From NCBI GenBank assembly GCA_937923745.1, contig CALDUO010000121.1, positions 1-38,006 of the forward strand: a stretch of 38,006 nt of DNA. The letters are read 5' to 3'. The translations under genes were made by a program, and so were the position numbers. Origin of the DNA: an uncultured Granulosicoccaceae bacterium. GTDB lineage: Bacteria > Pseudomonadota > Gammaproteobacteria > Granulosicoccales > Granulosicoccaceae. Below, piece by piece: positions 28,665 to 37,723 of the stretch. The notes beneath the pieces are model-generated. The model was not told the origin of the DNA and made no database searches. It worked only from the letters and a program-made list of their open reading frames with translations. The stretch's first letter is position 1. Every line of letters begins with the position of its first letter.

Positions 28665-29542
28665 TGAACGATAGAGCCAAACTCGCGAACGCGCTCTCAA
28701 TGAAAGCGAACGCGCAGCGCAAAGGCTCACGCCTTGGTGCCAAACCCAATCGCAAACAATCGCTGGTCACCACCGATCGAAAATCGGGTCGCAGCCGTGA
28801 CCTTCGTGTTGCCAACGATAACTTGGCAGTCTTTGAGCGTGACCGTTCCGAATTGCAAAACATGGAGGAGACCAAACTCTTCTCCGACCGACAACTGGAA
28901 CAATTGGGCATCGTGCATCCCCGCTCCAAAAACAGAGAGTTGGTCGATGCGTTACGTCAATTGAGAACCAAACTGTATAGCCTAAGACGAGAAGGTAACT
29001 TTTCGGTCATGGTGTCGTCTCTGGCTCCCCGCGGTGGTGGCAGCTTCGTGGCGCTGAACCTTGCGGCAACCATAGCATTTGATAAAGCCAAATCGTCGTT
29101 ATTGATTGATGCTAACTTGCACGATCCGGTGCTACACAAATTATTACGTCTGATCGGACGCTCCGATACTCATGGGTTGCTTGAGTATTTGGAAGCCCCG
29201 GAAATTGGTATTGAGAACATAGTGAGCCCCAGCGGTATTCCGCGTATGCGCATTATCCCCATGGGCAACCACGATGAGTTTTCTAATGAGCATTTCACGT
29301 CGGGACGCTACAAACAGTTGATGGTTGATATTCAAAGCCGCTACGACAATCGTTTTGTGGTCGTTGACGGTCCGGCCTGGGGATCATCTGCCGATGCCAG
29401 AATACTGTCTGATATCTGTGATTACACGGTCCTCGTTGTGCCTTATGGTGGTGTGACACCAGGTACGCTCGATGCAGCGGTTGATGAACTTGACGAAAGA
29501 AAGCTCGCAGGTATCGTCATCAATGATCAACCTGCCGAATAG
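28664..29542 (+). CDS. BY-kinase-like protein with degenerate ATP site
   Basis: A 292-residue CpsD/TIGR03018-like protein: a basic, probably disordered N-terminus (1-60), the usual ELVDALRQLRTKLYSLRR helix that contacts the Wzz partner, then a P-loop fold. Walker A is altered: APRGGGSF (residues 121-128) has Gly126 where active enzymes have the essential lysine. Walker A' reads LLIDANLHDP, with Asp149 kept but Asn151 in place of the second Asp. Walker B keeps Asp235 (VVVDGPAW). The C-terminus lacks the Tyr cluster that such kinases autophosphorylate. It is therefore probably a pseudokinase acting by binding the Wzz-type protein; loss of activity is inferred. Start and upstream stop overlap. 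Confidence 0.88.
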   Translation: MNDRAKLANALSMKANAQRKGSRLGAKPNRKQSLVTTDRKSGRSRDLRVANDNLAVFERDRSELQNMEETKLFSDRQLEQLGIVHPRSKNRELVDALRQLRTKLYSLRREGNFSVMVSSLAPRGGGSFVALNLAATIAFDKAKSSLLIDANLHDPVLHKLLRLIGRSDTHGLLEYLEAPEIGIENIVSPSGIPRMRIIPMGNHDEFSNEHFTSGRYKQLMVDIQSRYDNRFVVVDGPAWGSSADARILSDICDYTVLVVPYGGVTPGTLDAAVDELDERKLAGIVINDQPAE

Positions 29543-29590
29543 CTCTCCGAGCTGTTGCTATCAAGGCATGCTAAGGATTAGTTAAATCTC

Positions 29591-31015
29591 ATGCATATGA
29601 AGTCCAAGTTAACCGTCGTCATCGCGGCGGTACTGAGTACGTCAACCTATGCGCTTGATATCGGATTCGAGAGTGCATTGACTGCCTTTGATTCAGATAA
29701 CATCGGTGGCATCAATACCGGGCCGGGAGACCTGGACGTACCCGGAGGCCTGACAACCGAATTCTCGTTTGGTGTATTCGGTGAGCATACTGCCCGCAAT
29801 TACACCGGTGGCTTTGATGCTAACTTGGTGTTAAGACAACGCACCGGTGACGACGACACTACCAGCGAAAACACGATAACGCGTTTTCTTGGCGCGCTCG
29901 ATTACGCGATCACGCCCAGAGGGTTAAATTGGTATGTCGGCGATGTGCTCGGCACTGTATTGCCACGAGGGCAACTTCAAGCGCTCGATATAGATCGAGA
30001 CGACCTCGTGCGTCGAAACGTTTTTATTACTGGTCCGGAGGTCAATTTCGAGATCGATCAGGCCAGCCGTATTAACGCACGTTTTCTGTTCGTTGATCAG
30101 TCTGATGACCGTAACATCGAACTCGAAAACATCTACTCACTGTCAGCCAGTTATGAATCCGAGATCAATACTGCTGATCGGTGGGGTTGGTTGTTGTCTG
30201 ACGTATTCACCGACAACCCGGAGACCGATGTAGCCACGCAAGTTCAGGAAGCAGACTACAACCGGCTGTCAGCAGCGCTTTTTTGGGGACGTGAGAGATC
30301 AGTTAACGGGTATTATCTCCAGGCGGGCCTCACTCAATTTACTGTTGATGATGAAACGGTAGACGGCGCGAGCCTTCAGGCTGTCTTCACGCGGGCTTTG
30401 TCACCGCAGAGCACCTTTGCGTTTACTGTGGGTCAGGAACTGACTGACACCACACTCACCAGTATAGAGGGTCTCACCACAACCGGCGTTGCGACAGAAG
30501 AAAATATTGATGCCATCGTTCAGGAAACCAGTGTTGCAGTCGAATATCGGTTCGAATCCACGCTGATGACACTCGACGCGAGTGCGGGTCTCCGCGACTC
30601 CGATAACCAATTACTGTTCGCGCAGAACCTCGCGGCAATCGACCCCGATACCGAAGACACCACCGGATTTTTTGGTTCACTGGCAGTGTTTCGTCGGTTC
30701 AACAATTCGCTGATTGGCAACGCTGAGGTTTCTTTCATTCACGAAGAGGCTGTCAACACAGCACTTGAGCAGGACTCTCTGTTGACAACACTGTCGCTAT
30801 CGTACCTGCTGACAAATACATGGACCATTGAAGGAGGTGTGTCATACAGCTTCGACGAGGGTATAGAGGCGAATACAACGGATACCACACTCGGTGATTC
30901 ACCGTTTGAGCTGGAAGAAAACCGGGTGTTTCTGTCGCTTCGTTGGTCGCCGCCCACCAAGGCAACCAGAGACTCGACGCTCGAGCTGAAATCACTGATT
31001 GCGGATCCTCGCTAA
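29591..31015 (+). CDS. Outer-membrane beta-barrel of the polysaccharide locus
   Basis: A 474-residue protein with a signal peptide (MHMKSKLTVVIAAVLSTSTYA, cut expected after Ala21). The rest alternates short amphipathic beta-strands and acidic loops, such as ITRFLGALDYAITPRGLNWY and SVAVEYRFESTLMTLDASAG, typical of large barrels. The last residues are not the usual terminal Phe/Trp; the strand VFLSLRWSPP is followed by about 18 more residues. Position after the Wzz and kinase-like genes matches the TIGR03016 barrel of XrtA loci, and similar composition supports it, but family membership is inferred. It may form the outer-membrane conduit with the short Wza-type lipoprotein. AAGGA lies about 13 bases before ATG 29591. 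Confidence 0.8.
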   Translation: MHMKSKLTVVIAAVLSTSTYALDIGFESALTAFDSDNIGGINTGPGDLDVPGGLTTEFSFGVFGEHTARNYTGGFDANLVLRQRTGDDDTTSENTITRFLGALDYAITPRGLNWYVGDVLGTVLPRGQLQALDIDRDDLVRRNVFITGPEVNFEIDQASRINARFLFVDQSDDRNIELENIYSLSASYESEINTADRWGWLLSDVFTDNPETDVATQVQEADYNRLSAALFWGRERSVNGYYLQAGLTQFTVDDETVDGASLQAVFTRALSPQSTFAFTVGQELTDTTLTSIEGLTTTGVATEENIDAIVQETSVAVEYRFESTLMTLDASAGLRDSDNQLLFAQNLAAIDPDTEDTTGFFGSLAVFRRFNNSLIGNAEVSFIHEEAVNTALEQDSLLTTLSLSYLLTNTWTIEGGVSYSFDEGIEANTTDTTLGDSPFELEENRVFLSLRWSPPTKATRDSTLELKSLIADPR

Positions 31016-31020
31016 ACGAT

Positions 31021-32238
31021 ATGCCAAGCGAAATACTCAATCTTGCCTCGGGAGATAAAACGTCTGTGACTGAACCGACCTCAAAGCAGGTGGGCGCAAG
31101 GCGGGCGCATCAGGTGCTGTTTGTCATAGACAGCTGGTTTCCCGGTATGGGTGGCGCTGAGAAGCAGGCGGTAAAACTGGCTAAAGCCCTCCGCAAAAAA
31201 GGGGTTGAGGTTGAATTTATTGCCCCGCATTTGGACACCGAACAACCGATGTCCCAGATGTACGAGGGATTTCAGGTCACCAAAATTAATTACCCCAAAA
31301 TCAAACTGTTGGGTGCCGCTATTCTGAATGCCCGGTTTGCTTGGTATTTGTTCTCCCAGCGTAAAAAATTTGCCAGCGCGCATTTTCATGTCACGCAAAC
31401 GCTTGCAGGAACGGCAGGGTTCATTCGACCTTTTACGGGTTTGCCGTGCGTTGCCAAGATATCTGGCTTCTACGAATTTGAACATGGTGTGCTTGCACAA
31501 CATAAACCGCTAAATCCCATTCTAAAGCTGATTCGTTTGGGGCTTCGTAACATCGATTACGTACAGACAATCAGCGTTCAAACACGTACCAAACTCGAGG
31601 CTGCAGGATTCAGACCGGGGCAAATCAAGTTTGTTCCCAACGGCATCGATTGCGACTTAAGCCCGCGTGAGCGCCACTACACACGAGACAAGGAATTCGC
31701 GGTGGGTTACTGCGGGCGCATGGCACCAGTCAAAGGCGTCGATGTGTTGATCAAGGGTTTCGCGCAATGGGTCAAGCAACATCCGGAGCGACGATTGAAA
31801 CTGAATATCGCTGGTGGTGGCAAAGATGGGCAATTTGATGAGAACGTGGCATTGGTTGCGTCTTTGGGTATCAAGGACCAGGTTAATTTCCTCGGTGTTA
31901 TCGATGATGTCCCGGGTTTTTTGGCTACACAAGACCTCTATGTTCAACCTTCTTTTGCAGAGGGCTTGCCCAACTCGGTCATGGAAGCTATGAATGCGGC
32001 GTTGCCGGTTATTGCCACTGATATTGGGGGCAACCATGATCTGATAACGCATGAGCACAACGGGTTTTTGTTTCCCGCAGGCGACAGTGATGCGTTGGCA
32101 TTGCTGTTGGAAAGGGCGTATACAGCCTATGATGCTGTTTTGCCAATGGGACAGATATCGAGGCAACTCCTTACTGACCATTACTCCTTTGAGTCCGTCA
32201 CCGAGCAGCTGCTCGATCTTTATGACATCAAGGACTGA
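31021..32238 (+). CDS. Glycosyltransferase, GT4 family
   Basis: A 405-residue GT-B enzyme. The N-terminal domain has the acceptor-side loop WFPGMGGAEKQAVKLAKAL; the C-terminal donor domain has the segments VGYCGRMAPVKGVDVLIKGF and the EX7E-type motif in FAEGLPNSVMEAMNAALPV. It is a retaining transferase that should add a sugar to the lipid-linked unit on the cytoplasmic side; donor and acceptor are unknown. The frame is open from TTG 30943, but that would overlap the barrel gene by about 70 bp with unrelated residues; ATG 31021, six bases after the barrel stop, is chosen. The ribosome-binding site is weak (GGAT). Confidence 0.92.
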   Translation: MPSEILNLASGDKTSVTEPTSKQVGARRAHQVLFVIDSWFPGMGGAEKQAVKLAKALRKKGVEVEFIAPHLDTEQPMSQMYEGFQVTKINYPKIKLLGAAILNARFAWYLFSQRKKFASAHFHVTQTLAGTAGFIRPFTGLPCVAKISGFYEFEHGVLAQHKPLNPILKLIRLGLRNIDYVQTISVQTRTKLEAAGFRPGQIKFVPNGIDCDLSPRERHYTRDKEFAVGYCGRMAPVKGVDVLIKGFAQWVKQHPERRLKLNIAGGGKDGQFDENVALVASLGIKDQVNFLGVIDDVPGFLATQDLYVQPSFAEGLPNSVMEAMNAALPVIATDIGGNHDLITHEHNGFLFPAGDSDALALLLERAYTAYDAVLPMGQISRQLLTDHYSFESVTEQLLDLYDIKD

Positions 32239-32285
32239 ATGTCGAGTGTCTCCGCACAGTAGGTTCCACCACGAGGCCAGCTGAC

Positions 32286-33770
32286 ATGGCCTCGACACCG
32301 TTTCTGAATCATATTCGAAACTACGCCTCGGCCGGTATGCTTGCGTCCGTCGCAGGCTTGGTGACTTTCCCGATACTCACCCGAAATCTGAGCATTGAAG
32401 ACTATGGTCTGGTAGGCCTTGTCACAGCCAGCCTGACATTGGCAGTCGCACTTGGCAAGCTGGGTCTGCAGCATTCGGTGATCCGTTATTACGCGCAGTC
32501 CAGCAACAATAAAGGGCCATGGTCGCTGAGTCAGCTTGGATCAACCATTTTTTTGTTGTTTGCGTTTCTCGCCTTAGTGACCACAGCAGTATGGGTTGTC
32601 CTCGGGATCAAAGTGGTTCCGGAAACACTGGATTCAGCCAAGTTGCCCGCCTTGTTTCTGGCAGCTGCGGGTATTGTGTTTCTTCGTCTGTCGAACAGTT
32701 CGGTGATCAACTTTTTGCGTGCGCAAGAGCGCAGTGCGCTGGTTGGCTTATACCAAGTGTGTTATCGCTTTGGTGCGTTGGCAATACTGATCCTGTCAAT
32801 ATTTGCATTTCCGCAGCTGACACCACTGATATTTATCTGCGGGCTGTTGGTCGCTGAATGTTTCGCGGTGTTCTTGGTTTCCCGACGTTTTCGACTCGGT
32901 GCCAAACTGAAACTCTCGGGTTTCTCTTTGCCATTAACGCGTGCGCTGTTGATGTTTGGGATGCCGCTGATGGTGCTCGAATCGCTTGGCCTGGTGTTAC
33001 GCCTGAGTGACCGTTATTTGATAGAAGGCATGCTGGGCGCGACGGAACTCGGACAGTACTCTGCATCCTATAACCTGACACAGTACCTGGAACTGATTGT
33101 TCTGTCGGGTTTGGTGCAGGCGGTCAAACCACGCTATACCGCTCTTTGGGAAGGGGAGGGTGCGGCACAAACCGAGGCGTTTCTTGCCAGAGGTCTGGAG
33201 GTTTGTATGGTGGTGGGTATACCGCTGATCGTCGTGTTCTCTTTGACCGCACCACATTTGCTGAATATTCTGGCGACGCCAAAATTTGAAGCAGGCACTG
33301 TCATTATTCCTTATGTGGCGACCAGCTATTTGGTAGAAGGGGCGCTGGTGTTTCTGGGGGCGGGGTTGTATCTGTTTAAGAACACGCGCGTACTGATGTT
33401 CAGCAGTGGTGCCGCCACCCTCGTTAATCTTGCGCTCAATGTTGTGCTGATACCGAAGTTCGGTATTGTGGGTGCTGCCATCGCTACCGTTATTTCCATT
33501 TTGCTCTTTGGGTATATGGTCACCAGAGCTGGATTTTCGCGGGTCTCCTTTCGTATTAATGTTCGTCCGGCTATCTTGATCACGATTCTGTCTGTGGGTC
33601 TTTATATTCCGTTGCAGCAACTGGAGACAGACGTTGAATTTTTTACCTTCTTTGTCAAAGGCAGTATCGCGACCGTGTTGATGGTGGCGGGCATATATAT
33701 TATTGATGATAAATTAGCGGCACTGATGCGTCAGACGGTCGGTAAGTTATTCAATCGACAGACAGGATAA
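32286..33770 (+). CDS. Polysaccharide flippase (Wzx/MATE-like)
   Basis: A 494-residue membrane protein with about 12-14 helices. The N-terminus (NYASAGMLASVAGLVTFPIL followed by TRNLSIEDYGLVGLV) is the classic start of oligosaccharide flippases of the MOP superfamily. The charged loop LRLSDRYLIEGMLGATELGQ is likewise typical. It should flip the lipid-linked repeat unit to the periplasmic face for polymerisation by the ligase/polymerase gene downstream. Start ATG 32286 is 47 bp after the GT4 gene. Ten bases separate it from the following GT2 gene, so they form one operon. It places the system in the Wzx/Wzy-dependent class. Confidence 0.94.
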   Translation: MASTPFLNHIRNYASAGMLASVAGLVTFPILTRNLSIEDYGLVGLVTASLTLAVALGKLGLQHSVIRYYAQSSNNKGPWSLSQLGSTIFLLFAFLALVTTAVWVVLGIKVVPETLDSAKLPALFLAAAGIVFLRLSNSSVINFLRAQERSALVGLYQVCYRFGALAILILSIFAFPQLTPLIFICGLLVAECFAVFLVSRRFRLGAKLKLSGFSLPLTRALLMFGMPLMVLESLGLVLRLSDRYLIEGMLGATELGQYSASYNLTQYLELIVLSGLVQAVKPRYTALWEGEGAAQTEAFLARGLEVCMVVGIPLIVVFSLTAPHLLNILATPKFEAGTVIIPYVATSYLVEGALVFLGAGLYLFKNTRVLMFSSGAATLVNLALNVVLIPKFGIVGAAIATVISILLFGYMVTRAGFSRVSFRINVRPAILITILSVGLYIPLQQLETDVEFFTFFVKGSIATVLMVAGIYIIDDKLAALMRQTVGKLFNRQTG

Positions 33771-33780
33771 CAACATAGCT

Positions 33781-34959
33781 ATGCAATCACTGTTTCTGGC
33801 CAGTGTGATCTTCTGCGTTTACACGTATGCGATCTATCCGTTCTGGTTATGGTTTCGGGTGAAGTATTTGGGCGTGAGCCGTCGTATCGTGGCCGCACGC
33901 GCTACGCATGAAAGCCCTGACTCTCCCGACAACAAAGACACCGCAGTGATTGCCGATGGTACGCCGAAAGTCAGTATAGTGATCGCTGCACACAACGAAG
34001 AGCGGCATCTACCCACCAAGCTAGCGTCGTTGGCGTCAATTGATTACCCGGCGGACAAATTACAGGTTGTTATTATCTCCGATGGTTCTACTGATGCAAC
34101 GCCAGAGCTGTTAAGACAGTCCGCCGTAGATTATCGGCACTATGAACCCGCCAAAGGTAAGCCCACCGCGCTCAATACCGGCGTTGCCATCGCAACGGGC
34201 GACATCATTGTGTTTATGGATGCGCGGCAGTCAGTATCACCTAATGTCGTCCGCTCGTTGGTCAACCGTTTTGATGATCCTACCGTCGGCGTGGTGAGTG
34301 GAGAGCTTGTGCTGTCTGACGATGGTCATCGTGAGGCTGCTAACGTCGGTTTGTATTGGCGTTACGAAAAATGGATTCGGCAAAACGAGAGCGAGCTATT
34401 CTCCACCACCGGTGCAACAGGGGCGCTCTATGCGGTCAGGCGTGAAGATGTTGTGGAGCTTGCAGAAGACGTATTACTGGATGATTTCGAGATACCGATA
34501 CAGGTGTTAAGACAAGGCAAACGAACCGTGTTTGAATCCGGCGCAGTAGCCTTTGACCGTGCCGAGGAAGATGCCGGTGATGAATTTCGCCGCAAGGTTC
34601 GAACACTGACCGGTAATTTTCAGTCTTTTTCCAGGAATCGCTGGTTGTTTGACCCGTTTACAAATCCGGTCTGTTGGCAATTTCTTTCACACAAGGTATT
34701 CAGGCTGCTGGTGCCAGTGGCTATGTTTGTCGCGCTTATTGCAAGTCTCTTGGGAGACGGTTGGTTTTTGAATATAGCGTTTGTGCTACAGGCACTGTTT
34801 TATATCAGTGGTGTTGCCGCACTTTATTTTCCGGCAGTCGCCAAGTACCGCATACTCAATTTTATTAAGGTTTTTTTGCAAATGAATGCGGCGGCGGTGG
34901 TAGGTGCGTGGCGATATTTTTTCGGCTCTGCCGATGTTAAATGGAAGGCGTCCCAATGA
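33781..34959 (+). CDS. Glycosyltransferase, GT2 family, membrane-bound
   Basis: A 392-residue GT-A enzyme with one N-terminal helix (residues 1-20) and two or three C-terminal helices (about 300-370). The catalytic domain starts at KVSIVIAAHNEERHLPTKL, with the donor aspartate in ISDGSTDATPELL. The metal-binding DXD position reads DAR (FMDARQS), and the acidic base region is EDVLLDDFEIPIQVL. Its form recalls membrane GT2 enzymes (hyaluronan-synthase-like fold), but the QXXRW signature is replaced by RKVRTLTGNFQSF; it therefore probably adds single sugars rather than making a polymer alone. The stop overlaps the deacetylase start (ATGA). Confidence 0.92.
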   Translation: MQSLFLASVIFCVYTYAIYPFWLWFRVKYLGVSRRIVAARATHESPDSPDNKDTAVIADGTPKVSIVIAAHNEERHLPTKLASLASIDYPADKLQVVIISDGSTDATPELLRQSAVDYRHYEPAKGKPTALNTGVAIATGDIIVFMDARQSVSPNVVRSLVNRFDDPTVGVVSGELVLSDDGHREAANVGLYWRYEKWIRQNESELFSTTGATGALYAVRREDVVELAEDVLLDDFEIPIQVLRQGKRTVFESGAVAFDRAEEDAGDEFRRKVRTLTGNFQSFSRNRWLFDPFTNPVCWQFLSHKVFRLLVPVAMFVALIASLLGDGWFLNIAFVLQALFYISGVAALYFPAVAKYRILNFIKVFLQMNAAAVVGAWRYFFGSADVKWKASQ

Positions 34960-35714
34960 GCGTAGCATTGATGTATCACGGTCTGTTTGACGAGAATTCG
35001 GATCGGCATCGTATTGATGCGGAGGACATGCCCTACGGTGTGTCGTTGGATAATTTTCGTGCCCAACTTCTGCACATCGCGACAAAAACGCATGGTCTTT
35101 TAGTGCCTGATCAGCCCACACCTGATGTTGTCATAACATTCGATGATGGTCATATCAGTAATTATGACCACGCCATGGCGCTGCTGGAGCCACACGGCAT
35201 GCAGGCGGTTTTTTTTATCACCACGGGCTTCATTGGTACGCGGCAACATTTCTGTGATTGGCATCATTTGCGCGAGATGGCCGATGCCGGCATGGTCATC
35301 GGAGCGCATGGTCATACCCATCGGTTTTTTGAAGATCTGAGTGCTGAGGACGCCGAACAGGAGTTCAGGCAATCAAAAGACCTGCTCGAACAGGCAATTG
35401 GTCGGGAGGTAGATTCAATGTCCTTTCCAGGTGGTCGCTATTCTAACTGTAATCTAAAACAGGCAAGAGACACCGGGTATCGTCAGATATATGGCTCTGT
35501 GTTTGGTAACATACAGCAGCCGAACGATACACGGTCAATTTGTCGTATACCTGTAAGAATAACAACGACCGAGCAGCAGTTTCTCGACATCATAAATGAG
35601 AACCCTGCCACGTTTCTAAAAGCACGTGCCACCAGTAATGCCAAAAAACTGTTAAAGAAGACCATCGGAAACAAACTGTACCATGGCCTATACAAGTCAC
35701 TCGCTGGACGATAA
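34956..35714 (+). CDS. Polysaccharide deacetylase (CE4/NodB-type)
   Basis: A protein of about 252 residues of the CE4 family, which removes N- or O-acetyl groups from sugars. Motif 1 is TFDDG (61-65; Asp63 base and Asp64 metal ligand), and motif 2 has the metal histidines His118 and His122 in IGAHGHTHRF. Motif 3 is SFPGGRYS. There is no signal peptide or anchor, so it may act in the cytoplasm on lipid-linked intermediates or nucleotide-sugar-derived units. The family is broad and the substrate unknown. Start 34956 gives a four-base overlap with GT2 and has GGAAGG upstream; an ATG at 34941 lies inside GT2. The next gene starts 32 bp before its stop. Confidence 0.92.
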   Translation: MSVALMYHGLFDENSDRHRIDAEDMPYGVSLDNFRAQLLHIATKTHGLLVPDQPTPDVVITFDDGHISNYDHAMALLEPHGMQAVFFITTGFIGTRQHFCDWHHLREMADAGMVIGAHGHTHRFFEDLSAEDAEQEFRQSKDLLEQAIGREVDSMSFPGGRYSNCNLKQARDTGYRQIYGSVFGNIQQPNDTRSICRIPVRITTTEQQFLDIINENPATFLKARATSNAKKLLKKTIGNKLYHGLYKSLAGR

Positions 35715-37638
35715 CGACGAAGTGCTTGGGGAATCGCTCAATGAGCGAGGCCCTTTGCGCAAAACGTCGCGCGCGGGTGGTCGAAAGAGACGTAAGCGCG
35801 AAATAGCTGACGCTATGCTAGACGGACTCCCGTCCTTCGAGAGTTTGCGCCCTGTCTTAACCTTCCTGATGATGCCTGCCATGCTGGCCGTCATTGTGGC
35901 GCTCACCCATGGTGGTCTGCCCAAGGTTGTGCTGTACCCGTTTGCTGCGGTAATGGGTCTGTATCTGGTCTACAACAGCTACAGAAGCTCCGAACTGGTG
36001 GTAGCGGTGCTGCTGTTTTACCTACCGTTTACGACAACGTATGTCATCCCGATAGCGCCTGGAATCAATGGCACCAACATGCTGCTGTTGTTGGGCTTGT
36101 GTTCGACGATTCTGCAGGCACGTTACCGGCGAGAACCCATTGTCCGTCTGCTGCCCGGGTCGATGCTGGTGATGGCTTACGGCTTCCTGACCATACTGTC
36201 TGGACCTACCGCGGTTATCTCGTTGCCGTCTGGCATGTTGCATCTGATCTACGGCGAAATTCTGAGCTACAAAGCGTGGATTGATCAGTTCATCTTCTAC
36301 GTTATCGTGCTTGGAGCCGTGCGGGATCACGACACTGCGAAACGCATGGTCGTTTATATGGTCATTGCGTCAGCGGTGCTGGTGCTTTACGCACTACCGG
36401 AAATGTTCGATCGTATGGGGCGTGGCTCAATAGAGCGAATGCGTGTCGAGGGTCCCCAGCAACAGTCAAATAACTTCGGTGGTTTTGTCGCCTACACAAT
36501 GCTACCTGCAGTGTCTCTGTTCATTGTCTACATCAAAAATGTGAAAGCATGGATATTCACGCCTTACTTTTTAATTGCGGCCAAGGTACTGATCAGTACA
36601 TTCTCCCGTGGTGCTTACCTCGCCATGGCTGTCGGCGCCTTCCTCGCGGCTTACTATCGCGGCAAGGGATTCCTGATCATGTGGGCAACTATTGGTTTTG
36701 TATTTCTGTTGTTGTTCCCGCGGTATATACCAGAGTCTGTGCTGACGCGTATGGACACAATTCTGCAATCGGGGAACGAAAGCACATCGGCACCGGAAGA
36801 GCTGGATAAAAGCTCTGAGCACAGACTGAAACTCTGGAGCGCCGGTGTAGAAATGACGCTTGAATCACCAGTGTTTGGTAAGGGCTACAAGGGCTTTCAG
36901 CGACTCAAGGAACAGTACGTCGACGATAGCGTACACGAGCGCGATCCTCACAACATGTATCTGTTTATTTCATCTCAGATGGGGCTTCCGGCGCTGGGGG
37001 CGTTTGTGCTTCTGCTCGCCTTTTCGTTTCACTCCGGGCGGGTGTTAGCCAGAGACAAGGAGGACAAGTGCATTCGTGCCATTGGCATTGGCGGGGCCTC
37101 TCTCACAGCCTGTTTCGCGGTCATCTGTCTGTTTGGGTCGCGTGCGGTCAATCTCGAATTTACCAGTTTTTTCTGGGCCTATTTTGTCTGTATGCAGGTG
37201 CTGCGTTGTACGCCTGAACAGTTGGCGCTAACCTCTGCGTCGACACTTAAAAAGCGGCGTGCCGCCAGAGCGAAACTTCGCGCTGCAAAGGCGTTGGCGA
37301 AAAGCAACAAACCGGAAGCTTCGCGTGTCAAACGACGCAAGGGTAAATTTGCGCTGAGCAATGACCCCATTGACGTCAATCGTGATGACCTGACAGGGCC
37401 ATTGGAATTGGAAGCGCCTGATGATGATGGTGCCGCAAGAGGACGGCACTATCGGGCAAGACAAGCCGCATTGGAGCTGAAAAAAGAACAACAGCAGGCG
37501 GCACAAGATTCCACCTCAGGCCGAACCAGAAAAAGCATGCGCAAAAAAAGTGCGGCGTCAACACCTTCAGCCGCCAACGGCACGCGCCGCAAGCGTCGGT
37601 TTGCCTCTGACTTCGCACCAAAACCCACTGGACAGTAG
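35683..37638 (+). CDS. Wzy/O-antigen-ligase family protein with long basic tail
   Basis: A 651-residue membrane protein. The N-terminus is basic (RAGGRKRRKREIADAML), then about 10-12 helices run to about residue 500. The large periplasmic loop has the Wzy_C signature in SSEHRLKLWSAGVEMTLESP and VFGKGYKGF, with HERDPHNMYL after it. It should polymerise repeat units (Wzy) or ligate them to an acceptor; in this operon a polymerase role is most likely. Unusually, the protein continues for about 145 residues (505-651) in a Lys/Arg/Ala-rich low-complexity cytoplasmic tail (KKRRAARAKLRAAKALAKSN) of unknown function. It overlaps the deacetylase gene by 32 bp. Confidence 0.9.
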   Translation: MAYTSHSLDDNDEVLGESLNERGPLRKTSRAGGRKRRKREIADAMLDGLPSFESLRPVLTFLMMPAMLAVIVALTHGGLPKVVLYPFAAVMGLYLVYNSYRSSELVVAVLLFYLPFTTTYVIPIAPGINGTNMLLLLGLCSTILQARYRREPIVRLLPGSMLVMAYGFLTILSGPTAVISLPSGMLHLIYGEILSYKAWIDQFIFYVIVLGAVRDHDTAKRMVVYMVIASAVLVLYALPEMFDRMGRGSIERMRVEGPQQQSNNFGGFVAYTMLPAVSLFIVYIKNVKAWIFTPYFLIAAKVLISTFSRGAYLAMAVGAFLAAYYRGKGFLIMWATIGFVFLLLFPRYIPESVLTRMDTILQSGNESTSAPEELDKSSEHRLKLWSAGVEMTLESPVFGKGYKGFQRLKEQYVDDSVHERDPHNMYLFISSQMGLPALGAFVLLLAFSFHSGRVLARDKEDKCIRAIGIGGASLTACFAVICLFGSRAVNLEFTSFFWAYFVCMQVLRCTPEQLALTSASTLKKRRAARAKLRAAKALAKSNKPEASRVKRRKGKFALSNDPIDVNRDDLTGPLELEAPDDDGAARGRHYRARQAALELKKEQQQAAQDSTSGRTRKSMRKKSAASTPSAANGTRRKRRFASDFAPKPTGQ

Positions 37639-37723
37639 GTACTGCAGGGTCGCCTGACTCTGTCATCCCCCGGGTTCTGACAAACCGAAGCTTTGTGATG
37701 TGCAGGACCCGTTTTCCCTCTAG

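Noticed and set aside
30943..31020. Upstream TTG start for the GT4 gene
   Set aside because: Would overlap the barrel gene by about 70 bp and add residues unlike GT4 N-termini.
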